Assembly: GCA_937901895.1 (NCBI GenBank)
Contig: CALGTD010000072.1
Coordinates: 56,404 to 120,403, forward strand
DNA: 64,000 nucleotides
Origin: an uncultured Spartobacteria bacterium
Lineage (GTDB): Bacteria > Verrucomicrobiota > Verrucomicrobiia > Chthoniobacterales > JAATET01
Direction of reading: 5' to 3'
The notes beneath the pieces are model-generated. The model had not been told where the DNA came from, ran no database searches, and was given only the letters and a program-made list of their open reading frames with translations. This document shows, one piece after another, positions 34,579-43,459 of the stretch. Position numbers and translations under genes: made by a program. The number at the start of each line of letters is the position of its first letter. Position 1 is the first letter of the stretch.

Positions 34579-35408
34579 GCGCGCTTCCGACGATCACGCT
34601 CGTCACGCCAAGCTTCAATCAGGCGCGATATATCGAGCGCACGATTCGCAGCGTGATCGCCCAGGAGTATTCCGCGCTGGAGTGGATCGTCGTCGATGCG
34701 ATGTCGACGGATGAAACCGCGGAGATTCTCGATCGATATCGCGACCTTCCGTTTCTGCGGGTCATCCGGGAGCCGGACCGCGGGCAGACCGACGCGATCA
34801 ACAAGGGCTTGCGACAGGGGCATGGTGAGATCGCCGGCTGGTTGAACTCGGACGACGAGCTTTTGCCCGGTGCGCTTCACGCGGTTGCCCGTGCCTTTGC
34901 AGCCGCTCCGGAGGCGGTGGCCGTCTATGGGGCGGGTCGCAAGGTGGACGAAGAGGGGCGGCTTCTGAAACACGTGCCCTCGCGGCCGTTCGATCCTGCC
35001 CTGCTGCGCACGGCCTTCTACATCCTGCAGCCGGCGTTCTTTTTCCGCCGGCAACTGGTGCTGGACCTTGGGGGATTGGATGAAGCGCTGCATTACGCGA
35101 TGGATTGGGAACTCGCGATGCGGCTTGCGGAGAGAGGTCCGTTTGCGACCGTGAACGAGGAACTCGCGGCGCTCCGTTGCTACGCGGGAACAAAGACGGA
35201 GGGCGGAGGCTGGCAGCGGTTCGAGGAGATCGCGCGAATCGGCCGCAGAATGAACGGCGCGTTTGATCGAAACCTGATCGCATGGAAGCTGCGCCGGCTG
35301 GCGCGCGGATCCGCCTTAGCCCGCCGCTGCGTGGACTTCATTTTGTCGCAACTTTATCCCGAACGGTCGGTCATGGTCGTCGGCTGGCCGGAGGATTCAA
35401 AATCATGA
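34575..35408 (+). CDS. glycosyltransferase family 2
   Basis: A 277-residue GT-A glycosyltransferase: ITLVTPSFNQARYIERTIRS, VVDAMSTDETAEIL, REPDRGQTDAINKGL, GWLNSDDELLPGAL and QPAFFFRRQLVLDLGGLD. All motifs of the 7421/12839 subfamily are present, so it is a third paralogue from the same locus. ATG 34575 overlaps the previous stop and its own stop overlaps the next start, so it is embedded in a coupled chain. Confidence 0.88.
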   Translation: MSALPTITLVTPSFNQARYIERTIRSVIAQEYSALEWIVVDAMSTDETAEILDRYRDLPFLRVIREPDRGQTDAINKGLRQGHGEIAGWLNSDDELLPGALHAVARAFAAAPEAVAVYGAGRKVDEEGRLLKHVPSRPFDPALLRTAFYILQPAFFFRRQLVLDLGGLDEALHYAMDWELAMRLAERGPFATVNEELAALRCYAGTKTEGGGWQRFEEIARIGRRMNGAFDRNLIAWKLRRLARGSALARRCVDFILSQLYPERSVMVVGWPEDSKS

Positions 35409-36052
35409 GAGTTTGCACAACGGTGTTCGGCTACGCCGGCGGACAGCGGATCATTGACCGCCATCTGCCGGTTTGGAAATCGGTCTCGGACGAGGTCATT
35501 CTCGTCTATCCCGAGGACAGTCCAAATCGCGGGCACGGCGTCCGCCATTTTCCCACCGGACGCTCGAACAAATACGGGGAGGAATGCCTCAAGCGTCAGC
35601 TTGCGGGCATGCGGCACAGCCTCAGCGTGGATGCGGATTACTACGTGTTCGTGGAATACGACGCCTTTCTTCTTGCCCGTCCGATCGCGCGTTCGGGGGT
35701 TCAGGCGAACGTATTTCCGAACCGAGACCCGCGTTACCGGGGGCCGGGTTACTTCCATTTTCCGTGGATCTTCGATGCGGCGACCCTGCGGCGGTTCGCG
35801 GAGGGCGCGTCGATCGAGCCGCAGGAGAACGGCTTCGTCGATCGCTGGCTGCAGTGTCAGGTCACAAACCTTGGGATCGAGGTTCACAATCTACGGGCGT
35901 TGCGCGAGGGCTTTTCGCGCAATACCCTGCGGACCCGCGGTCAGCGGCGTTTTGCCGTCGAACTCGCGCGGCGCGGAGGTTACGCTTTCCATGGAATCAA
36001 GGATGCGGCGCTTCTGCGCAAGCTGCTGGCCGCTCGAAAAGTGCAACGATGA
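35405..36052 (+). CDS. hypothetical glycosyltransferase-like protein
   Basis: I do not recognise a named family for this 215-residue product. It opens RVCTTVFGYAGGQRIIDRHL, with EVILVYPEDSPNRGHG and DADYYVFVEYDAFLLARPI. The last looks like a GT-A beta-strand followed by an acidic E-Y-D metal site. FHFPWIFDAATLRRFAEGA follows. Size and motif placement suit a small glycosyltransferase or a GT-A-fold relative. It is coupled by ATGA overlaps on both sides to genes that are clearly glycosyltransferases or related. Confidence 0.62.
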   Translation: MRVCTTVFGYAGGQRIIDRHLPVWKSVSDEVILVYPEDSPNRGHGVRHFPTGRSNKYGEECLKRQLAGMRHSLSVDADYYVFVEYDAFLLARPIARSGVQANVFPNRDPRYRGPGYFHFPWIFDAATLRRFAEGASIEPQENGFVDRWLQCQVTNLGIEVHNLRALREGFSRNTLRTRGQRRFAVELARRGGYAFHGIKDAALLRKLLAARKVQR

Positions 36053-36699
36053 AAGTTTTTACCTTCTATTCGCCCGTGGAGGGCAAGCGCGAGCACGAGG
36101 AGCGTGCGTTGATCGATCTCTGGAAACGCTCCTGGGCAGCGATGGGCTGGGAGCCGACGGTTCTCGGATACCAGTCGCTGACGTTCGATGACGAAATCAG
36201 CGCGCTCGTGCGCAAGTTCAAGAAGCTTCCGAGCATGAACAAGTTCAACCTCGACTACTGGTGCTACCTGCGCTGGGTCGCGGTGGCCCAGCAGGGCGGC
36301 GGGTTCATGTGCGACTACGACGTGATCAACTATTCGTTCGAGCCGCGGCCGTTCGATCAACTGACGGTCTATGCCCGCAATGAGGAGCAATATGTGCCTT
36401 GCCTCGTCAGCGGCACGAGCTCGGAGTTCATGAGGGCGGTCGGCTGGTTTGCTTCATACCGCGTGCCGATGTTCGCCCGTTTCATGGAGCGCTCGCACAC
36501 GTCGGACATGCTGATTTTGAAGGAACACAGCTCGAGCTTCAAACTCTGCACCGAGTGCATCGAATATGGGGATGCCGGGTGGGACACCGCGTCGGCGGTT
36601 CACTACTGCAACCGCGTCATGCGGCCAAACGACCTGATGCCCCGCCACGAACACATCGAGCGATTGCGTCCGCTGCCATCCAGCGCAGCCGCAGCCTGA
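36049..36699 (+). CDS. DXD-containing glycosyltransferase-like protein
   Basis: A 216-residue product beginning MKVFTFYSPVEGKREHEER. The segment YLRWVAVAQQGGGFMCDYDV contains a D-Y-D motif in the position used by GT32-like, DXD-type transferases (alpha-sugar transferases of capsule loci). TSDMLILKEHSSSF and the C-terminal D-T-A-S-A-V-H-Y segment are consistent with the same fold. Family placement is tentative. It overlaps the previous gene by four bases and is followed by a 19-base gap. Confidence 0.66.
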   Translation: MKVFTFYSPVEGKREHEERALIDLWKRSWAAMGWEPTVLGYQSLTFDDEISALVRKFKKLPSMNKFNLDYWCYLRWVAVAQQGGGFMCDYDVINYSFEPRPFDQLTVYARNEEQYVPCLVSGTSSEFMRAVGWFASYRVPMFARFMERSHTSDMLILKEHSSSFKLCTECIEYGDAGWDTASAVHYCNRVMRPNDLMPRHEHIERLRPLPSSAAAA

Positions 36700-36718
36700 T
36701 CGACCGGCACGGCAATCC

Positions 36719-37555
36719 ATGAGCCAGACCGACAGCCGCGGCGTGATCTACATTGCCACGGGACGCCGGCATCTTGACGAGATGCTCGTGTCTGCGCGCT
36801 CCCTGCGGCGTCACATGCCGGATTTGCCGATCGTGCTGTTCACCGATCAGGACGACCTTCCGGGCGATGTCTTTTCGGAGATTCGTCCGGTCGAGAACCC
36901 TCGCCATTCCTTCATCGATAAGATTGCGCCGCTCCGTGGAACGCCATTCGAGCGCACGGTATTTCTCGACACCGACACGTTTGTCTGCGCGCCAATTCCC
37001 GATCTTTTCGAGATCCTCGACCGCTTCGAACTCGCGGTATCGCGCGCGCCGCTGCGCCATGACCGTCCTTTCGCCACGCCGAACTGCTTCACGGAACTGA
37101 ACACCGGGGTCATGGCGTATCGACGCTCGGACAACGTGGACGCGCTCTTTGCCGACTGGCTGCGGCTTTACGAGATGGAGGTCGCGGAGACGGGCCGGAT
37201 GGACAGCGACCAGCCGGCATTTCGCGAGGCGCTCTACCGATCACCGGCGACGTTCTACGTCCTGCCCCAGGAATATAATCTCCGAACCGTGATGCCTGCC
37301 GCCGTGGGGCGCTGCGAGGTGAAGATCGTCCATGGCCGGGCTCCGGACATCGCGGAAGTAGCGCGTTGGGCGAACGAAAGCCGGAGCATCCGCCTGTTTC
37401 TTCCAAGTGCGCTGCAAATGACGCGACGCCATTTTTCGATTTTGTCGCGTCCCGGCCGAGTCGTGACCACGCTCCTCGATCTGTGCGTGACGCCGTTTGT
37501 GATCGCCGAGCGCGTGCTGCGGTTCGTGAAGCGCAACGTGCTGCGTCTCGGATGA
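36719..37555 (+). CDS. glycosyltransferase family 8-like protein
   Basis: A 278-residue GT-A protein: GVIYIATGRRHLDEMLVSAR, LPIVLFTDQDDLPGDVF and ERTVFLDTDTFVCAPIPDL, where D-T-D is the metal-binding DXD. FTELNTGVMAYRRSDNVDAL and DSDQPAFREALY follow. The motif order matches GT8/nucleotide-diphospho-sugar transferases. The C-terminal 50 residues are basic and amphipathic (ITLLDLCVTPF-like region), consistent with a membrane-associated helix. Donor sugar unknown. Confidence 0.8.
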   Translation: MSQTDSRGVIYIATGRRHLDEMLVSARSLRRHMPDLPIVLFTDQDDLPGDVFSEIRPVENPRHSFIDKIAPLRGTPFERTVFLDTDTFVCAPIPDLFEILDRFELAVSRAPLRHDRPFATPNCFTELNTGVMAYRRSDNVDALFADWLRLYEMEVAETGRMDSDQPAFREALYRSPATFYVLPQEYNLRTVMPAAVGRCEVKIVHGRAPDIAEVARWANESRSIRLFLPSALQMTRRHFSILSRPGRVVTTLLDLCVTPFVIAERVLRFVKRNVLRLG

Positions 37556-38655
37556 GGATCGCCTTTCTCTATGCAGGCGGCCGGGAGGCGCGCTGGAAAC
37601 AGGCGCTCGCGGGTGAGGTTCCGTCGGACTTTTTCTACGGAGCAGTCGAGATCGCGCGAAATGGCCACGATGTGGAATGCGTCGATGCTCCGGAGAATCC
37701 TCGTGGCTGGATTGCGGGTGCCTACAACCGCCTGTGGAACTGGCGCACGCCGGTGCGGACGCGTGGCGAGCATTTTGTCGCGGTGGGCGCCGTGTTCGAT
37801 CGCTTGAAGCATGCGGATGTTGTCGTGGCAACCAGCACGCCGCATGCGAACGCCTTCGTGATGTGGACGCGTCTCAAACGGCTTCGCACTCCCGTGGTGG
37901 GCATCCAGTGCGGCATGGTGAATCATCCGCTGCACGGCGCGCGGCTTCGTGCGACGCGGCGTGTGCTAAGCCGCCAGGAAATCGTGTTGTTTGCGGATTC
38001 GGAACGCCCCGAGACCATCTCGCGCTTTCAGCTTCTGCCGGAGAGGGTGCATGCGAATCCGTTTGGCGTGGATACGGATTTCTGGACGCCCGGCCCGTCC
38101 TCTCACGACGGCGGATATTTGCTCGCGGTCGGAAATGACGGACGTCGCGACTACCGGACCCTCGTGGAGGCGGTGTCCGGCCTGTCCTTGCGAACGAAGA
38201 TCGTCACCGCGCGGCCGCTCCCGGATCCCCTGCCGCCGAATGTGGAGGCCATCCGGGGATCGTGGCACCGACCCGCCGTGACGGATGCGGAGCTGCGGGA
38301 TTTGTATCGCGGCGCATTGGCGGTGTGTGTTCCACTCGAGGATTCCCTGCAGCCCTCCGGCCAGAGCGTTGCCCTGCAGGCGATGGCGTGCGGCAGACCG
38401 GTGATCCTGACACGGACGCAGGGCCTTTGGACGGGCGGCGATTTTCTCGAGGGTGAGCACGTTCTGCTCGTGCCTCCCGCATCGGCGGTCGCTCTCCGGG
38501 GAAAGATCGAGGAGCTGGTTTCCGAACGTTCCCTTGCTGAGCAAATCGGAATCTCCGCGCGTGAGGCGGTTCTTCGGAACGGACGGATGACGGATTTCGC
38601 TTCGCGGCTGGAATCCGTGATCGCAGTCGCGCATTCTCGGGTTCACCCACGATGA
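37552..38655 (+). CDS. glycosyltransferase (GT4/GT-B type)
   Basis: The 367-residue product has a GT-B layout. The N-terminal domain begins MRIAFLYAGGREARWKQAL, and the C-terminal domain has GGYLLAVGNDGRRDYRTLVE. The donor-binding region VPLEDSLQPSGQSVALQAMA is followed by C-G-R-P-V-I and matches GT4 enzymes. The usual E-x7-E motif is altered (glutamine at the second position, ALQAMACG), which may affect donor choice. It is coupled to both neighbours by ATGA overlaps. Confidence 0.84.
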   Translation: MRIAFLYAGGREARWKQALAGEVPSDFFYGAVEIARNGHDVECVDAPENPRGWIAGAYNRLWNWRTPVRTRGEHFVAVGAVFDRLKHADVVVATSTPHANAFVMWTRLKRLRTPVVGIQCGMVNHPLHGARLRATRRVLSRQEIVLFADSERPETISRFQLLPERVHANPFGVDTDFWTPGPSSHDGGYLLAVGNDGRRDYRTLVEAVSGLSLRTKIVTARPLPDPLPPNVEAIRGSWHRPAVTDAELRDLYRGALAVCVPLEDSLQPSGQSVALQAMACGRPVILTRTQGLWTGGDFLEGEHVLLVPPASAVALRGKIEELVSERSLAEQIGISAREAVLRNGRMTDFASRLESVIAVAHSRVHPR

Positions 38656-39635
38656 TTTTCTCGAAGTCCAGAAAGCCCACGCTCGCGATCAGCATGACGC
38701 CCACCCGGTCGTCCTGGGGAGGAGCGAGTCCGTTCGTCTCGCAACTCATGCATGGGATGACCCGGCGGGGCTGGCGCGTCGTGTTCGATCTTCGACATGA
38801 CCCCGATGTCATTTTTGTAATCGATCCGCGACGGGATCATCCCGCCAAGCGTTTCGGCCTTCCGGAGCTGGAACGGTTTCACGCGGAGAATCCCGGGGTT
38901 CCGATCATTCACCGGATCAACGAGTGCGATCAGCGGAAGGGCACCGACGACATCGACGAGTTGCTGTGGAGGACGAATGCGCTCTCCTCGCACACCGTCT
39001 TCATTTCCGAGTGGCTCCGCGATTACTTCATAGAGCGCTGGTTCGATCCTGCGAGGTCGCATGAGGTCATCTACAATGGTGCGGATCCGCGGATTTATCA
39101 TCCGATTGGCAGCCGCCTTCCCGGGCCCGGTGAAACGGTGCGCATCGTGACGCACCATTGGTCGGACAACTGGATGAAGGGCTACGATGTCTATCGCGAA
39201 CTCGACGAGCGCATCGCCGCCGGGGAGTTGCCCGGAGTGGCCTTTCGCGTGATCGGTCGATGGCCGCGGGAGATCGAGTGGAAGGCGACTGAGACGTTCG
39301 GACCAATGACGGGACATCCGCTCGCAAAAAAACTTCGGGAATGTCATCTCTATCTCACGGCTTCCCGCTGGGAGCCTTGTGGAATGCACCATGTCGAAGG
39401 TGCGCAATGCGGGCTGCCGCTGCTCTATCACGAGGATGGCGGCGGGATCGTCGAGGCGGGGCGTCGATATGGCGCTGGCTTTCGTGAGAACCTTGTCGAG
39501 GCGGTGAAGCAAACCATCGGTCGGCTGGCCGAACTGCGTGGACAGCTTCTCCGGCAGCTTCCATGCGGCGATCGGATGACGCTCGACTTCGCCGAGACGA
39601 TCCAGCGCGTGGCTGTGGAATCCGGAAGGCTTTGA
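38652..39635 (+). CDS. glycosyltransferase family 4
   Basis: A 327-residue GT-B enzyme: AISMTPTRSSWGGASPFVSQ at the N-terminus, VPIIHRINECDQRKG, HEVIYNGADPRIYHP, RIVTHHWSDNWMKGYDVY and the C-terminal donor site LTASRWEPCGMHHVEGAQCG. The last has the E-P-x(6)-E spacing typical of GT4. Length is slightly short for the family. The stop overlaps a TTG start downstream (TTGA). Confidence 0.85.
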   Translation: MIFSKSRKPTLAISMTPTRSSWGGASPFVSQLMHGMTRRGWRVVFDLRHDPDVIFVIDPRRDHPAKRFGLPELERFHAENPGVPIIHRINECDQRKGTDDIDELLWRTNALSSHTVFISEWLRDYFIERWFDPARSHEVIYNGADPRIYHPIGSRLPGPGETVRIVTHHWSDNWMKGYDVYRELDERIAAGELPGVAFRVIGRWPREIEWKATETFGPMTGHPLAKKLRECHLYLTASRWEPCGMHHVEGAQCGLPLLYHEDGGGIVEAGRRYGAGFRENLVEAVKQTIGRLAELRGQLLRQLPCGDRMTLDFAETIQRVAVESGRL

Positions 39636-40507
39636 CGACCTGCGTCCTCATTTCCACCTGCGAGAAATACTGCACGCTTGCGGAGTTCACCCGCGCGCGG
39701 CTCGCTGAGTTCTGGCCGGATCTCCCGCCGGTGCGGTTTGCCGGACTCGAGTCGCATCCGGAGGCGCTGCCGTTGCGCGATGACGCGCGCAACTGGATGA
39801 AGCTGACGCGTTCCGCATGTGAGGATCTGCTCGCGGGCGGTGTGGAGTTTGCCTACGTGTTGCTGGAGGATCATCCGCCACTCGGTCCATGCGATGCGCG
39901 TCGATTGAACGACGAGTTGCCGGCGATGATGCGGGAGCTGGATGCGGTGAGTATTTCGCTGTCCGGTTTCGGGCAGGGACGAAAACGATTCGGCAAGCCC
40001 GTGCGCTGGAGGGATTGGAACCTCGACCTTTGCCTTCCGACCACGCTTTGGAAGTTTCCGCTGCACCCTGCGTTGTGGCGGCTGGAGGCGTTGAGGGAAA
40101 TCCTGGACCGCTTGATTGCGCGCCTGCCGGAGACGGAGCACACCCCTTGGGCATTTGAGCGGAGAGGCGGAGCGCCGGATTCCGGTCTGCCCGAAAATCT
40201 CATTTCCCGCAGCTATCGCATCGAGGGGCGTGACAAGGCTGTGGCGCCGTATCCTTCGGGGCTCGGTGCAATGCGCGTGGCGACGGATGTTTTTCGTTTC
40301 GCCGCTCGAGTCCTGGCAGGCGCGAATGCGCGGGAGGCGGTGGATCAACGACTGCTCGGTGTTCATCACTACTACCACGGCCCGTATCCGCTCTTCTGGA
40401 GTGGTTTGATGCGCAAGGGACGCGTGAACTCCGATGCGCTTTATTTTCTCAAGCTGACCGGTCGTCAGGGATGGGAGGACGCGCTGGAGGGAATTCCCCG
40501 GGAATGA
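39632..40507 (+). CDS. unrecognised protein in glycosyltransferase chain, TTG start
   Basis: The 291-residue product starts at TTG 39632, which overlaps the previous TGA as TTGA. No nearby ATG or GTG fits the conserved start TTCVLISTCEKYCTLAEFTR. Visible features are VEFAYVLLEDHPPLGPCDAR, an acidic stretch like a GT-A metal site, LDAVSISLSGFGQGRKRFG and RLLGVHHYYHGPYPLFWSG. I do not know the family. Location between two glycosyltransferase genes with four-base overlaps supports a role in the same pathway. Confidence 0.6.
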   Translation: MTTCVLISTCEKYCTLAEFTRARLAEFWPDLPPVRFAGLESHPEALPLRDDARNWMKLTRSACEDLLAGGVEFAYVLLEDHPPLGPCDARRLNDELPAMMRELDAVSISLSGFGQGRKRFGKPVRWRDWNLDLCLPTTLWKFPLHPALWRLEALREILDRLIARLPETEHTPWAFERRGGAPDSGLPENLISRSYRIEGRDKAVAPYPSGLGAMRVATDVFRFAARVLAGANAREAVDQRLLGVHHYYHGPYPLFWSGLMRKGRVNSDALYFLKLTGRQGWEDALEGIPRE

Positions 40508-41283
40508 GAATCGTCGGCATCATGCTCGTGCGAAACGAGGACCGCTTCGTGGAGTGGTCGCTCCGCAACGCCATCGATTTTTGCGACGAATTTCTTGTTT
40601 GCGACCACCTGTCGTCCGATGAAACCCCTGCGGTTCTCGAAAGACTGCGGAAGGAGTTTGGCTCGAAGCTCGAGGTGAGACGGTGTCGGAAGTCCGGAGA
40701 CTCCCACACGATGATCGAACGCTATGCGGGAACCGATACGTGGATCTTCGGAGTCGATGGGGATGAGATCTACGATCCTGCGGGGCTTGCCCGGCTGCGC
40801 CAGCGGCTCGAGGCCGGGGAGTTTCAGCGGTGGTGGGTGATTTTCGGAAACGTGCTGAACGTGAAATCGCTCGATCTGGAGGCGGCCCGTGCGGAGGGAC
40901 ATCTTGCACCGCCCTGCCGCAGCATGACGAAGCTCTACAACTTCGCCGCGATCGAATCGTGGACCGGTCGCATCGTCGAGCGACTCCATGGAGGGACCAT
41001 TCGTTTTCGCGACGGGTTCGACGAATCTTTGCGATTGAATCTTCACGAGTCGACGTCGTGGGAGGAGGCGGACTTTCGCTGTCTGCATCTCTGCTTCCTC
41101 CGTCGCTCTTCGCAGGACGTGGAGTCGAACGCGCCCCGCAAGAACATCATGGACCGGCACGCGTGGAGTCTCGGCAAGGTGCTTGAGAAGCTGCGTGGTG
41201 GATCGGATTGGAAGGCGGAGAAATATGCGCGCGGTCCGAGTGTCTCGAAACCGATCGACGCGTTTCTGGAAAGGAAATCGTGA
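40504..41283 (+). CDS. glycosyltransferase family 2/92-like
   Basis: A 259-residue transferase: RIVGIMLVRNEDRFVEWSLR, FLVCDHLSSDETPAVLERL and TWIFGVDGDEIYDPAGLARL, where D-G-D-E is the metal site. RFRDGFDESLRLNLHEST and FRCLHLCFLRRSS follow. The opening RNE-plus-E-W combination is typical of GT2 enzymes distantly related to GT92. ATG 40504 lies in an ATGA overlap, and the stop overlaps a GTG start (GTGA). Confidence 0.82.
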   Translation: MRIVGIMLVRNEDRFVEWSLRNAIDFCDEFLVCDHLSSDETPAVLERLRKEFGSKLEVRRCRKSGDSHTMIERYAGTDTWIFGVDGDEIYDPAGLARLRQRLEAGEFQRWWVIFGNVLNVKSLDLEAARAEGHLAPPCRSMTKLYNFAAIESWTGRIVERLHGGTIRFRDGFDESLRLNLHESTSWEEADFRCLHLCFLRRSSQDVESNAPRKNIMDRHAWSLGKVLEKLRGGSDWKAEKYARGPSVSKPIDAFLERKS

Positions 41284-42380
41284 GACGGGCGGGCTTCATC
41301 GTGAACAGCCGGGTTCCGGAGCCGGCTTCGTTTCGCAAGGGAATGCCGCCGCATGCCCTGCTGACCGGTTGGGACGATGCGGGTTCGCCGATGAGCTTCA
41401 TGCGATTTCGGGCGATCTCGCGGCATTTGCAGGGCACGGGATGGCACTACGAACTGTATCGTCCGTGGCGCCGGTATGATGTCGTCGTGTTTCTTAAATC
41501 GATGGGTGCACATTGCATGGCCCTCGCGCGCCGGCTGCGCGAGCGGGGCAGTCGCGTTGTCTTCGAGGCAAACGTCGATTACTACACCCGGCCTGAGGGA
41601 ACCGTGCGCCTGGATGCAATGGCGCCGACGGACCATCAACGGTCCGACGCGGAGGCGATCACGCGCTTCGCAGATCTCGTGATCGCGTCATCCCGACACC
41701 TCGCGGAGGTCTGCCGGGCCTTCAATCCGCACGTGGAGTGGGTGCCGGACAATGTGGAGATGGCGCAACTTCCGCGCAGTGTCGACGAACCAACGCCGGT
41801 GGAAAGTGGACGGCTCAATGTCTGGTGGAGCGGAATGGAATCCAAGGTGTTCGAGTTCCTTGCGGCGGAGGATGCGTTCCTTGTGTGCGCGGACCGCATT
41901 CATCTGCACCTCGTCACCGGGGACATTGAATCCGGCCGACGACGCTGGCCGGCGGACATCGCGGAGCGCACCGACGATTTTCTGCGGCGCGTTCCCCATA
42001 CGATTCACCGGTTTCGGGATATTCCGGACCTGCTCGCGCGGTATTCGAACGGCGGCGTCATCGTGTCGCCGCGGTTTCTCGATACGCCCTACAACCTTTC
42101 ACACACGGAATGGAAAATCACGCTCGGCATGGCTGCGGGTCTGCCGGTGATTGCGAGTCCGGTGCCAAGCTACCGGGACGTTTCCGAGCGGGCCGAGGCG
42201 GGCGCAGTGACATTGTGTGACAGCCTGCCAGAGTGGACGGATGCGCTGCTCTCGGCCGTAAACGATCCGGCCGGAGTTGTCAGGTCCGGGGCGGCGGCGA
42301 AACGCTGCGTGGAAACACACTACAGCACCTCCGTGGTTGCAAGGATGCATTCGAAGTGTCTCGATTCATTGGTCCGATGA
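41280..42380 (+). CDS. glycosyltransferase (GT4/GT-B-like)
   Basis: The 366-residue product begins at GTG 41280 with RRAGFIVNSRVPEPASFRKG. GT-B features: YDVVVFLKSMGAHCMALARR, VVFEANVDYYTRPEGTVRL, ITRFADLVIASSRHLAEVCR and HVEWVPDNVEMAQ. The donor side is VIVSPRFLDTPYNLSHTEWK followed by ITLGMAAGLPVIASPVPSY. An N-L-S-H segment replaces the usual E-G-F-G. It belongs to the continuous coupled chain of transferases. Confidence 0.8.
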   Translation: MRRAGFIVNSRVPEPASFRKGMPPHALLTGWDDAGSPMSFMRFRAISRHLQGTGWHYELYRPWRRYDVVVFLKSMGAHCMALARRLRERGSRVVFEANVDYYTRPEGTVRLDAMAPTDHQRSDAEAITRFADLVIASSRHLAEVCRAFNPHVEWVPDNVEMAQLPRSVDEPTPVESGRLNVWWSGMESKVFEFLAAEDAFLVCADRIHLHLVTGDIESGRRRWPADIAERTDDFLRRVPHTIHRFRDIPDLLARYSNGGVIVSPRFLDTPYNLSHTEWKITLGMAAGLPVIASPVPSYRDVSERAEAGAVTLCDSLPEWTDALLSAVNDPAGVVRSGAAAKRCVETHYSTSVVARMHSKCLDSLVR

Positions 42381-43459
42381 TTGCGTGGTTTTTTCGCATC
42401 GGAGAATTTTCGCGAATCAATGACGCGGTGAGTCGTGGCCTGCGCGCCCGTTTTCCCGAACACGATTGGCGGGAGGTCGATGTGGAACGGGACATCGTCC
42501 GTGCGGAGCCGATCTTGTTCGTGCGTGCCAATGCCGAGGCTCTTGCACGGTATGGAATCCGGATTGCAACGAACCGCCAGCCACCACGGGATTTTTTTCC
42601 CAGGCTGCCCGTGGTGCTGGATGCCATCCGCCAATGGGTGCGGCGGAACGTGGACCCGACCACCACGGCGTTCGTTTTCCAAACGCAGTCGCTCTTCGAT
42701 GCGCGACGGGAGGGATGCCGGCACTTTCTCTACACGGATCACACGTATCTCGCGAATTTGCGTTACCCGGAGCCTAAGCCGCTGATGCCGGTGGCTCCGA
42801 CGTGGCGGGAGATGGAATGCGAACTCTATCGGCGGGCGGACTGCGTGTTTGTGTCGAGCCGTTTCGCAGAAGAGTCCGTTCGCGAGGACTATCACGCGGA
42901 GCGGGTGGAGTGTGTGTTTTCCGGAAGCAATGTGCCCGCTGCGCGTATGGCAGAACGGAGCGGAAGGACGATTCTCTTCGTGGGAGTGGACTGGGAGCGC
43001 AAAGGGGGGGCCGAGTTGCTGGCGGCATTCCGCGAGGTGCGGAGGGAAATGCCAGACGCGAAATTGTGGATCGCGGGCTGCGACCCGGGTGTGCGCGAGG
43101 AGGGCGTAACCATTTTCGGAAGGGTGTCCGCGGAACGGGTGGCGGACCTGTATGCGGAGGCTGATGTTTTCTGCCTTCCGAGTCGCATGGATCCGTCGGC
43201 ATCGGTGCTGGCTGAAGCGGCCGCGGCGCGGTTGCCAGTCGTGGCGACACCGGTCGGCGGAAATCTGGAGCGGGTCGAAGATGGGAAGACAGGATTCCTT
43301 CGGGAGCCGCAGGGACTTGCGAGTGCGCTGGTGCAGTTGCTCCGGGACGCGAACCTGCGGGCGCAAATGGGCGAGGCCGGCCGCCGGATGGCGTTGGACC
43401 GCTTCACTTGGGACGCGGTTTGCGACAGGATGGCGGCTAGAATTCGTGCGGTGAAATGA
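42377..43459 (+). CDS. glycosyltransferase family 4
   Basis: A 360-residue GT-B enzyme. The C-terminal Rossmann domain is clear: RTILFVGVDWERKGGAELLA, LWIAGCDPGVREEGVTIFG and FCLPSRMDPSASVLAEAAAA followed by L-P-V-V-A-T-P-V-G-G. The N-terminal half contains FVFQTQSLFDARREGCRHFL and HTYLANLRYPEPKPL. The latter resembles family members that recognise long acceptors, but specificity is unknown. ATGA overlaps occur at both ends. Confidence 0.88.
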   Translation: MIAWFFRIGEFSRINDAVSRGLRARFPEHDWREVDVERDIVRAEPILFVRANAEALARYGIRIATNRQPPRDFFPRLPVVLDAIRQWVRRNVDPTTTAFVFQTQSLFDARREGCRHFLYTDHTYLANLRYPEPKPLMPVAPTWREMECELYRRADCVFVSSRFAEESVREDYHAERVECVFSGSNVPAARMAERSGRTILFVGVDWERKGGAELLAAFREVRREMPDAKLWIAGCDPGVREEGVTIFGRVSAERVADLYAEADVFCLPSRMDPSASVLAEAAAARLPVVATPVGGNLERVEDGKTGFLREPQGLASALVQLLRDANLRAQMGEAGRRMALDRFTWDAVCDRMAARIRAVK

